Shown: positions 37,401 through 44,737 of the stretch, one piece after another
Numbering within the stretch: position 1 is the stretch's first letter
Layout of the letters: every line of letters starts with the position of its first letter
From: Stentor roeselii
Taxonomy: Eukaryota; Ciliophora; Heterotrichea; Heterotrichida; Stentoridae
DNA: 64,000 bases
Direction of reading: 5' to 3'
NCBI GenBank assembly: GCA_006503475.1
Contig: RSEH01000121.1
Span: 62,001 to 126,000 of the forward strand
The notes under the pieces: generated by a model
Database searches by the model: none
What the model was told of the DNA's origin: nothing
What the model saw: only the letters and a program-made list of their open reading frames with translations
Program-made: the position numbers and the translations under genes

Positions 37401-38122
37401 TCGGATTCGACTATATCAAATCTTTACTTCTTTTTAACCTGAACTCAGAATTCATTACTGAATGGATTTTAAAGTTCATTCAATCATGCTGCGATTTGAA
37501 AGATCTCGAAAAAATCAGCGAAATTTATTCAATCATCGCGAAACAGGTCATCATCAGTCGCGTCCTGGAAGCCCGTCTTGTGACTTTTCTCCCTAACGCT
37601 GCTGACGTGATAATAAAAATCTGTAGAAACCTGAACTTAAAATCAGACGAGTTAATTTTACAATTGATTCCTTTATTCCTTGCGAAAAAGCTTAAAACTT
37701 CAGAGTTTTCCGACACAGTTCTTGCGATAATCGAGAAAAAGTCTTCTAAAGTTCTAGTAACAATGCACAAACTTATTTATTTTTCATCTTTTCCAAGTAG
37801 TTTCGCTTATTCTATACATAAAGAAGTTCATTGTTTTTTTAGTCAAGTGAAAATTTTAAATGATTTGGAACTTCAGGTTTTTATTGAGTCTGCCTGCATG
37901 TTTAACTGCAGCTTGTATTTTGAGCATATTTGGAACTACATCACAGGAAAAGTCGCATTTAATCCAAGGATCTACTTGACTGATTATTGTGAAAGTTGTT
38001 TAAAAAGCTCAGCTTCATGGGACTCTAAGTTTACTTTAAAGATGTGCAGAATTTTAGGACTTTTTAAGTATAAAAGCTTGAAGGATGAACTTTCCCAGTT
38101 GAGTACAAGAAATAACATGTAG
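34478..38122 (+). CDS. Large P-loop NTPase (STAND/NACHT-like) with helical repeats
   Basis: A 1,214-residue protein. Residues about 83-97 form a Walker A-like loop (VILGMHGIGKKTLLKTIACK) and about 145-151 a hydrophobic Walker B-like strand (KKIVLIVEGMSS), followed by a sensor-like LSRFQVVTLEPFP. This layout resembles STAND/NACHT NTPases, in which G-x-x-G-x-G-K-[TS] is followed by an hhhhDG-type strand; here the acidic residue is glutamate. From about residue 390 to the end the protein is all-helical with HEAT/armadillo-like periodicity (SLSLAAAEALYYMLRR). STAND proteins are oligomerising signalling switches. I could not recognise a specific family and the call is tentative. It follows SEC61A by 38 bp, and the next gene begins 17 bp after its stop. 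Confidence 0.6.
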   Translation: MIDEYIEQIVKGSSVRGEISQDEMVFPVKIQQNGYFPNDSVTRSALDFNYSLYSHIDFINSNSLVIDDGLDTLYHSFSHCVILGMHGIGKKTLLKTIACKFAKEFNIETDSPLPVYKLIHELDFRSKKSLKKSILAFTPVKVMKKIVLIVEGMSSQVKNFQNFFSSLRKCFFSASFSQFVCLSRFQVVTLEPFPVSVQLLKAQQVLSPNQFVEFSLKLKQKHSQISEFCRFPKFLMFFLRFFDDLKSKKRAFLYSEYLKSVVGSKEFFKELELIAYQIIDHDLCMFGFQDMSSLGHPKCWKVLNELDLFKKTEPLNLSLSDISCSDIENECLESRDFIIKDSITEFSVTTDCHLLTFTNIRLIETLTAHYLLNKLEDMLSTSHKPSYIESQEFFKIFSVLFPSNFSFCRKYQEILSLFSQLCPENLFENLIKYLLSSNSIENVILIERLLKENPGNFQHLSNCVENLRETLKNKEFSQGLLHFSPIIRKICRKELFTSEDPWKVMSSKMKLVIRNCNWMTLAVFNDLTEFIDFKDLLSALELGLNDTILAVVAKENYSCTFVNFLLKLILSWIENSAFTGNTTQTPGKTDALHLEDSLKHDNSTRKLGGKQLEYPQISRTLLEAIMKVEGISLKLSIRTLLCLKTKRQKIRNCLIQRSKILVQPCFRKILRHLRSLRVKDEESFRFVMSLYFDEKSSKEVKNILKDLEKDWMRKTTIWLLQSQINYILPAFGFCCEAGDVEVLEILVQYIDNSDESLSLAAAEALYYMLRRCNQVFSFIFLNILRVLIEILTDKFEVTKNFPEVAAKYLRVLLILFKIVGDYKKLINFSVAVISSSSDYLVSKVYKILLKLKVNLKYLNPIANCFEDCKFGNEGEFILKIASLNFSWRNDLSILKIVSDRSERFKENDLAKLLVKWDSLDSLHIFCNKEGIPYIGKIRKILDFVEDSKEKSDVLNSFTFFLSSSTDDFQTYYEEFGFDYIKSLLLFNLNSEFITEWILKFIQSCCDLKDLEKISEIYSIIAKQVIISRVLEARLVTFLPNAADVIIKICRNLNLKSDELILQLIPLFLAKKLKTSEFSDTVLAIIEKKSSKVLVTMHKLIYFSSFPSSFAYSIHKEVHCFFSQVKILNDLELQVFIESACMFNCSLYFEHIWNYITGKVAFNPRIYLTDYCESCLKSSASWDSKFTLKMCRILGLFKYKSLKDELSQLSTRNNM

Positions 38123-38139
38123 AATAGTTATTTAAATAT

Positions 38140-38901
38140 ATGGAAGAACTACCGCTTTATGTACCTGAAGGTCATGATGGACTCTGGTTTCTTTCTAATG
38201 ATGAGGATGAAGTCACTGTTGGTGAAATCGCTTTCACGAAATATGTTCCTGGAGCACGATGGCTTTATTGGAAATATCGAGATGAATATTTGAAAATCTT
38301 TAGAATTTCTTATTTTTTGCTATGGTTTGGAGAGATTTTTTGTGTTGCTTATAAATTATCTCAAGAGGTCTTTGAGTTTTTTTATCTTTCAAGTCTTTTG
38401 GCAGGGTCACTGAGTTATTTTATTTTCAGTGATTTGATTGTTTGCCAGAAGTTTGTTGTTGATACTTTAAGTGAGAAAGTTCATATTCTTAGTCTCGGGA
38501 TCATTATCGCGATTTTCATTAGAATTGAAGTTATTAGCAACTTGGTTCTGGTATTTTGTAGTTCAAGTTTTTTCTTGAATGATTCGGAGTTAATTGTTGG
38601 ATATTTTCCTGCAAGGTTTTTTTATCATTTGTTTATGTTGAGAGTTTCAATTGTTTTTGATTTCTCGTTATTTGGAGTTTTAGGATTTCTGGTTGAATAT
38701 TTTCAACTGAGGAGAGAAGTGATACTTGTGGTGATTGAATTGATAATTTTAGGGACTCAAAGTGTGCATATTTCATTTAGTCATTTGTCATTTTTATCAT
38801 ATATTTATTTTAGGATATCCGATGATTTCATTGAAAAGTCTCTAATAGTGACTCTGTCAACAACTATTGTCTTAATTTTCTTCAAATATGCTGCTAAGTA
38901 A
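38140..38901 (+). CDS. Unknown multi-pass membrane protein, 253 aa
   Basis: A 253-residue protein with an acidic N-terminus of about 45 residues (LPLYVPEGHDGLWFLSNDED) and six or seven strongly hydrophobic segments covering residues 55-250. No catalytic or channel signature is visible and I recognise no family. The end is at a TAA following KYAAK. It sits 17 bp after the NTPase stop, and the two could share transcription. The codon use is T-rich, as expected for membrane segments. Confidence 0.7.
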   Translation: MEELPLYVPEGHDGLWFLSNDEDEVTVGEIAFTKYVPGARWLYWKYRDEYLKIFRISYFLLWFGEIFCVAYKLSQEVFEFFYLSSLLAGSLSYFIFSDLIVCQKFVVDTLSEKVHILSLGIIIAIFIRIEVISNLVLVFCSSSFFLNDSELIVGYFPARFFYHLFMLRVSIVFDFSLFGVLGFLVEYFQLRREVILVVIELIILGTQSVHISFSHLSFLSYIYFRISDDFIEKSLIVTLSTTIVLIFFKYAAK

Positions 38902-38960
38902 GTTGTTAAATTAACATTTAATGCTGAATTTAATAGTTAAGCAAGAGATTATATTTATTA

Positions 38961-39314
38961 ATGGAAGTAAATTACACAAAATCGAACCCAAAGATCCTCG
39001 ACTATAATCCGTTAACTCACAATCCATTTTACCCAGTAAGCCTTTTAGAAAACCGAAGAAAAAAAAGAAAAGGTTCCTGTTCTTTTCCTCCAAGTTACAA
39101 TCAACAGCCATATAACCCTCGTCCTACTTTCCTAGTAAGTCAAAACATTTTAAAGTCTCCAAATAACTTCGAACTTCATTCAAAATCTTTCGACTCAGGA
39201 GTATCTCCAAGATTCAGAACAAGATTCACTTACTACTTAGACGACCCGATATCAGGCCATATTACTGTTTATCGCCTTGGAAAGTCATCATTAGATAATT
39301 TTAAAGATTCATGA
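38961..39314 (+). CDS. Hypothetical protein, 117 aa, ending in TGA
   Basis: A 117-residue frame, rich in asparagine, proline, serine and basic residues, with an aromatic N-terminal part (NPLTHNPFYPVSLLENRRKK). There is no domain I recognise. It ends in TGA at 39312-39314, which, with TAA and TAG used elsewhere, supports the standard code. It converges on the proline-rich gene with 11 bp between stops. It could be a real small gene; the even composition and its clean ATG at 38961 favour this. Confidence 0.55.
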   Translation: MEVNYTKSNPKILDYNPLTHNPFYPVSLLENRRKKRKGSCSFPPSYNQQPYNPRPTFLVSQNILKSPNNFELHSKSFDSGVSPRFRTRFTYYLDDPISGHITVYRLGKSSLDNFKDS

Positions 39315-39325
39315 CTTAACTAATC

Positions 39326-40981
39326 CTAACAATAGTGAACATACGTCAAGCGTCTATCCTTAAAACATCTCGAACAGAGCTTTCCATTTTTCCTTTTATA
39401 GCCAGTTCCATAACATTTTTTGCAGAAGTGTCTTCCGACTATTGGAATGCAGCAAGTATGGCAGCCTCCGACTCTTGTGCAACTGCAGAAATATTGATTT
39501 GAGGAGTATTGGATTGATTGAGGAAGAGTGTATACTGTTTGAACTGGAGGGGCGTAGTAGCCTGTATAGGCCACTGTAGTTGTTGTTGGGTAGACTACTT
39601 GCGCTGGCTTAGTGTAGGGGTAACCTGGTGGCTGAGTGTATTGAGGATACACATAACCTCCAGGCTGAGGAGCGTATCCTGGATTGGCTTGAGCGTAGTG
39701 ACCACCTGCAGGATTTCGATTTGCATTTGCAGGTATGTTAGGAACTTGATATACTGCGTTGTTTTGAGGAGGATTGTTTACTGCCTGAGGATAATTCGCT
39801 GGAGGAGGATTGTTTCCAGGCTGAGGATAATATCCTGGTGGACCATTGTTTCTCGGCTGAGGATAATTCGCTGGAGGAGGATTGTTTCCTGCCTGAGGAT
39901 AATTCGCTGGAGGAGGATTGTTTCCTGCCTGAGGATAATTCGCTGGTGGAGGATTGTTTCCTGCCTGAGGATAATTTCCTGGTGGAGGATTGTTTCTCGG
40001 CTGAGGATAGTTCACTGGAGCAGGGTTGTTTCCAGGCTGAGGATAATTCACAGGAGGATTATTTCCAGGCTGAGGATAATTCACAGGAGGATTATTTCCA
40101 GGCTGAGGATAATTCGCAGGAGGATTATTTCCAGGCTGAGGATAATTCGCAGGAGGAGGATAATTAACAGGAGGATTATTTCCAGGCTGAGGATAATTCA
40201 CCGGCTGAGGATTATTCCCAGGTTGGGGATAATTACCACCTTGATTATAAATAGGAGGCGCCTTATAGTTTATTGACGGGTTCCCAGGAGGTTGATTATA
40301 AACCATTTGATTCGGATTCCCTGCAGGACTCTTGACTGGTGCTGGGTAACTGTTGACTGACTTAGAAGAACTAGGATTTCCACTATTTTGATATCCCGAG
40401 CTAGAAGAGCTATAATTTCCTGAATCATTTCCTGCTTTCACCTGAGGCTTATTCCCTGAAACCGGTACAGGTGCCGATGAAGATTTCTCATATTTTGGAA
40501 AAATCGGAGGCGGGCTAGAACTCTTCTTAGGCGCTGATGAATTTGATGGGTTGTTCTGAGGAACGCCCTGAGGAATCTTCGGAGGAGGAAAGTTGGAAGG
40601 CTTGAAGGATCCAGGAGCTCCGTAAGGGTTGTTCGATGATTCATCGATGATTAAAGCTTTATAATCGGGAAATGAGGACTTGTTTTCTTCGTCTTTTTGA
40701 CAGTAGGAGTATGATGAAAAATCCATTGTTGACCTATTTTTGCTTGAGTAGTCCCCTTGGCTTTTTGGAAATTCGACTGTGTTTCTGTTGCTTGTGGAGG
40801 AATTGAAGTCGATGTTTTTGGGACCGGTCGGGAAATCTTTAATATTTAGATTTTCACTTTTCTGGCTCTTGTTGTCGGTCAGCTTCTCAAATTCGGCTGG
40901 ATCGTTAAAATAACCGAGTTCAGGATGGTAAAATGCGTAGTTTTCAGGGTTTTCGAAGTCAAATCCTTTGGTTGGATTCAT
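39326..40981 (-). CDS. Proline-rich repeat protein with C-terminal cysteine cluster
   Basis: A 551-residue protein. Residues about 1-130 are polar. About 130-250 is serine/proline/asparagine-rich. About 250-400 holds roughly a dozen imperfect 11-residue repeats of the form NYPQPGNNPPP. About 430-490 is a glycine/tyrosine/proline-rich stretch. The C-terminus has a compact cysteine/histidine cluster with CSC, CHTCC, HFCKKCYGTGYKR and CSRCF, which looks like a zinc-binding module. Low-complexity P-Q-G-Y regions of this type occur in adaptor proteins (for example LITAF-, annexin- or ALG-2-like proteins), but no such domain is proven here. The start is the ATG at 40979-40981. Confidence 0.75.
   Translation of the reverse strand: MNPTKGFDFENPENYAFYHPELGYFNDPAEFEKLTDNKSQKSENLNIKDFPTGPKNIDFNSSTSNRNTVEFPKSQGDYSSKNRSTMDFSSYSYCQKDEENKSSFPDYKALIIDESSNNPYGAPGSFKPSNFPPPKIPQGVPQNNPSNSSAPKKSSSPPPIFPKYEKSSSAPVPVSGNKPQVKAGNDSGNYSSSSSGYQNSGNPSSSKSVNSYPAPVKSPAGNPNQMVYNQPPGNPSINYKAPPIYNQGGNYPQPGNNPQPVNYPQPGNNPPVNYPPPANYPQPGNNPPANYPQPGNNPPVNYPQPGNNPPVNYPQPGNNPAPVNYPQPRNNPPPGNYPQAGNNPPPANYPQAGNNPPPANYPQAGNNPPPANYPQPRNNGPPGYYPQPGNNPPPANYPQAVNNPPQNNAVYQVPNIPANANRNPAGGHYAQANPGYAPQPGGYVYPQYTQPPGYPYTKPAQVVYPTTTTVAYTGYYAPPVQTVYTLPQSIQYSSNQYFCSCTRVGGCHTCCIPIVGRHFCKKCYGTGYKRKNGKLCSRCFKDRRLTYVHYC
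39780..40235. repeat. 33-bp coding minisatellite (NYPQPGNNPPP units)
   Basis: On the plus strand a unit such as GGAGGATTGTTTCCTGCCTG followed by AGGATAATTCGCT recurs at a 33-bp spacing, with some 30-bp variants, over about 450 bp. Units near 39870-39970 are almost identical, which indicates recent duplication. The repeat lies inside the proline-rich gene and explains the long antisense frame found opposite it. Confidence 0.85.
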
Positions 40982-41388
40982 TTATAGATATATAATGGAT
41001 TTGTATATTAATTTAAATGTGTTATATTTCGAAGTATTTATAAAGAACTCTCATTCCAGTATAATTTTTTCAATATTTTTACAAAAACTCAATTTAATGT
41101 TAAGTTTAATAATTTTACGAAGGTTTATGGGTGTAGATAAAAAGGATCGAATTTTAATGTTAGCTTTCAAATATTATTTATTCATAAGATAAGGAATAAG
41201 ATTTTTAATAAGGGAAACAGAAAAGCATTTAAGTTTATCACCTCTTTATAGGGTCAACCTATTAGTTTCATTAAATTGACTATAATTGAATAAATTCATC
41301 AACAAAAACTATAAATCTATCAACTCTTAGTAAATATCTTAAAAATTGATTAATTTAATTTCAGGAAATTTTCAGAGTTCATAAATAA
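40982..41388. other. 407-bp divergent intergenic region
   Basis: AT-rich spacer between the starts of the proline-rich gene and the receptor-like gene. A 74-codon frame at 40968-41192 overlaps the proline-rich start and is not convincing. I saw no repeat or RNA gene. Confidence 0.5.
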
Positions 41389-44300
41389 ATGGTGATTTTG
41401 TTCATCATAATTGGTTTGAGCTGGAGTAAAAACTATGATTCTGTTCTGATTCTCTATAGTCAATCAACTCAAAACGACTTGATCTCGAACTTTGACCTGT
41501 TTCCAAATAGATTTTCAATCGAAACCTTCGCCAACCACAACATAGTCTCGATTTCTTTGATAATTGACATCACCCAAGATCCGAAATATTTTACTTTGCT
41601 TGAAAGTCTCTGTGAGCGTTTCCAAACTTTTTACCTAAGCATTACAAGTAAATCCCAAGCCTTAAACTCAAAATTTCGACTTCAAGCGTTACCAAGTCCA
41701 GAGTCCGAAGGCCAAAAATTAGCGGGCTTCATCAATTTTTTGAACTGGACCTCATTCACGATAATTTCATTTAGTTCACCAGAATTTATACAATATTCCA
41801 CTTCCATGAAAGAAACTGCATCAGTTCCATCTTTACTCTATATTCTTCAAGATAATCTAAAAATCGAAGACTTAGATCGAGTCATAAAAAGAGTCATAAA
41901 AACATCAGGACAAGTAAATTTCGTTATCATTGGAGCTGGCTTTCAAGTGTCCGTTCTTCAACAAGCTTTAGTTTTAAGAAAAGCGAATAAATCAAATTTT
42001 AGGTTCTTGTTTCCAAGTTTCGCGCTTAATCAAGTTTTTTTAGAGAACTCTTTTACTATAGCTCTTCGTGACTCGGGATCTTCAAAAAGTTTCTGGGAAT
42101 CAATTTATTTGTTTTTAGTTTTTTTAATTGACAAATTTTTGACTTTACCACAGAGTGAATTTTTGAAAATTTGTCCGAAGAATGAGTGTTCGAACAACTT
42201 TGATATTTATAAAGTAAAAAACTCTGAAAAGGTTAGAGTTGGAAGAATTGGTGAAGAGCTAGAGATTGAAAAATTAGATGAAATTAGAGAAGATAAGGAT
42301 TATAGAGATAAAAGTACGGAAATACTCATTTTGATTGCGAATGGAACATCTGAACTGAACCAATCAGATGTTTTTTTTCAGACAGCTCTTTATCATCGAG
42401 GAAGTTTATTTGCAATTGAAGAAGCTAACTTAGCCAACTCACTAAAAGGATTTCACTATAAAACTCAAACAACTGACTGTGGAAATTTGGTTTATAATAA
42501 AGACTGGTATATTTATTGTTTTTCAAAACTGTTGATAAAATATCCAGTAGCTTACTTAACAAGTCTCTATCCTAATGGCGCTTATGGTAATGCTTTAACC
42601 TTAAAAAGCTTTGGACTTACCGTTCCTCAAATTTCAGGATTTGCAAATACGATAGAATTGGATAATACTTCAGAGTTCCCGCAATATTTCACCTTAGTTC
42701 CAAAGACTATCGATTTATTGGTAAGTGGGATAGGTGCCGTCTTCTCTCGTTTTAAATGGTCCACTGCTATAATCTTTTTCAGTCCTGATTACGCTGTCTT
42801 TGTTTCAGATATGAAAAAATATCCTTCATATACTATGATGTTCACAATACTAAACCCAATAGAAATGCAAATAATTCCATCAAATTATACTATTTCAGAT
42901 TATGAGCAATATAAAAGTTACTTTGAATTCGCTTTAAATTCTAGATGCAGAATTTTTTTAATCTTAACATCAAACCCAGCTCCAGTTTTAGAGAGTCTTT
43001 ACAATATCGGGTACAGAAAAGGTGATTTTATGGCGATTTGGACTCCTTATATGCTGACTAAAGAGATTTTACAGTCTTCTGATAAGAACTTCTACAAAGT
43101 GAAAGAACTTCTTCAAGGGACTTTAATGGCCTCAACAAAAGAATGGGATGGTGAAAAAGGTTTATTTTTAAAAGAAAAATTTACAGCTCTATTCAAAATC
43201 CCTGAATACATGTGTCTTACTTATGATTCTTTCGGAGTGGTTCATCATAGTATCCAGCATTTGATCAACAGAGGTGAGGACTTCGAAGATTCAGCTGTTT
43301 TAAGTGCATCTCTAAGAAATCAGAGGTTTTCAGGGTGCATGGGAAGTGTTTATTTCAACAACCAGTCAAACCATTGGCCTGGGGTAAAAACTCTTCTGAA
43401 ACAATTTGTTTTAAATGAAAAAACAGAAGATCTTGAACTTTTAGATATCATTTCAGCTGACAGCTTTTCTCAAACTTTGGTTACAATACTTAACACGCCT
43501 CAATGGCCAGGGTCTGATGAGCATCCTTCTAATTTCATTGATTATGGTGACTGCAATTTTAACCCAAGACTTGCTCGTGAGTCGAGTACTGGACTTTTAG
43601 TCATGATCATCGCTTATGCTTTAGTTTTGATAAACACTACATTTTTTTCAGTTCTTGGATGGAAAAGGTTTAGAAATCTTTATCAAGAGTTTTCTAATGA
43701 TAAAATGATTAGCATTTCTGATATGCTCTTTATTGTTTGCTATGTTTTTGAGTTTTTTCAGTATATTTCTCTTGAACCTAAAGGAGGATTATTTGGAATT
43801 ACTTTGAAAAAAGTCAATAGTTTCCTAGCTTTTAGCTTTCCTTACTACTTTGATTTAAAATTTGATAATTTCTGGAGATTTTATAGTCTTTTAATAGGAG
43901 TCGCTGCTTCTTTTGGAATTTTGGCAACTATTTCAATAATTGATACCAGAAGAAGTCGAAGAATATTCAATTCAAATGACCAGATTGTAGATATTATTCG
44001 ACTTTTCATGGAATTTATGATGCATACCTGCTATTTACCTGTAATCAGTCTTTTGTTAGAGATCACTCAATGCACCAATAGCACTGGAGAGGCTCTTTCT
44101 TCAACTTATTTCAAATACGACTGCCTTGAATCATGCTATTCAGGAAGACATAAGATTTACTTGATCTTCGGCATTTCAAGTTTATTTCTTTACTCCGCCA
44201 CATCAAGCTATTCAAAAATATTTTTAGAGTCAATCAACCCAGAGATAAATTTAAGAACCTCTCCGAATTACCTGACAATTTTAAGCATTTTTCAAGTATT

Positions 44301-44730
44301 AATTCTTACAGTCAAAATAGTTTCTCGAGAATATTCTGAGACTATTTCCGGATTTCTGATCAGTGGACTTTTTTTATTATTTACGATATACACTTACTTC
44401 TCCAAATGTTTTAATTTAGAAAGAGTTCGGATTATGCAAGTTTCTTTAATTTTTATGAGTTTTTGGGGTTTGCTGTTTTCCACCCTCTTTTCAACACAGA
44501 ACTTCCAAAAAGCATTCGGTATTCTTTGCTATGTTGGCATTGCGGTAGTTGCTATTCTAGGTTTTTCAATAGCCAGAAAGTATCCAAAAGGGTTTTTAGA
44601 CCAAAGAGGAATTTCAATAAAAACTCTTGTAAAGTTTCAGTTCTCAGGCAATGCAAACATAATATTTCAAGACTCGATCTTCAAACAACCTAAAACCGTA
44701 AATGTGAAATTGGCTTTCATAGATAATTAA
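41389..44730 (+). CDS. Receptor-like protein: periplasmic-binding-type ectodomain plus about nine membrane segments
   Basis: A 1,113-residue protein. It begins with a signal peptide (MVILFIIIGLSWSKN). A large ectodomain of about 700 residues follows. Its second half (about 310-690) has features of a type-1 periplasmic-binding fold, e.g. ALYHRGSLFAIEEANLANSL and later AVFSRFKWSTAIIFFSPDY, as in receptors of the ANF/class C ligand-binding superfamily. The first 290 residues have a similar alternation and may be a second such lobe. After about residue 735 there are about nine hydrophobic segments, more than the seven of class C GPCRs. No kinase, cyclase or pore motif follows. It is likely a surface sensor for small molecules; the membrane part is not one I recognise. 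Confidence 0.65.
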   Translation: MVILFIIIGLSWSKNYDSVLILYSQSTQNDLISNFDLFPNRFSIETFANHNIVSISLIIDITQDPKYFTLLESLCERFQTFYLSITSKSQALNSKFRLQALPSPESEGQKLAGFINFLNWTSFTIISFSSPEFIQYSTSMKETASVPSLLYILQDNLKIEDLDRVIKRVIKTSGQVNFVIIGAGFQVSVLQQALVLRKANKSNFRFLFPSFALNQVFLENSFTIALRDSGSSKSFWESIYLFLVFLIDKFLTLPQSEFLKICPKNECSNNFDIYKVKNSEKVRVGRIGEELEIEKLDEIREDKDYRDKSTEILILIANGTSELNQSDVFFQTALYHRGSLFAIEEANLANSLKGFHYKTQTTDCGNLVYNKDWYIYCFSKLLIKYPVAYLTSLYPNGAYGNALTLKSFGLTVPQISGFANTIELDNTSEFPQYFTLVPKTIDLLVSGIGAVFSRFKWSTAIIFFSPDYAVFVSDMKKYPSYTMMFTILNPIEMQIIPSNYTISDYEQYKSYFEFALNSRCRIFLILTSNPAPVLESLYNIGYRKGDFMAIWTPYMLTKEILQSSDKNFYKVKELLQGTLMASTKEWDGEKGLFLKEKFTALFKIPEYMCLTYDSFGVVHHSIQHLINRGEDFEDSAVLSASLRNQRFSGCMGSVYFNNQSNHWPGVKTLLKQFVLNEKTEDLELLDIISADSFSQTLVTILNTPQWPGSDEHPSNFIDYGDCNFNPRLARESSTGLLVMIIAYALVLINTTFFSVLGWKRFRNLYQEFSNDKMISISDMLFIVCYVFEFFQYISLEPKGGLFGITLKKVNSFLAFSFPYYFDLKFDNFWRFYSLLIGVAASFGILATISIIDTRRSRRIFNSNDQIVDIIRLFMEFMMHTCYLPVISLLLEITQCTNSTGEALSSTYFKYDCLESCYSGRHKIYLIFGISSLFLYSATSSYSKIFLESINPEINLRTSPNYLTILSIFQVLILTVKIVSREYSETISGFLISGLFLLFTIYTYFSKCFNLERVRIMQVSLIFMSFWGLLFSTLFSTQNFQKAFGILCYVGIAVVAILGFSIARKYPKGFLDQRGISIKTLVKFQFSGNANIIFQDSIFKQPKTVNVKLAFIDN

Positions 44731-44737
44731 CTCTATC

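Noticed and set aside
39518-40276. 252-codon plus-strand frame opposite the proline-rich gene
   Set aside because: It is the mirror of the 33-bp coding repeat, gives a repetitive Arg/Ile/Ser string and ends with the repeat.
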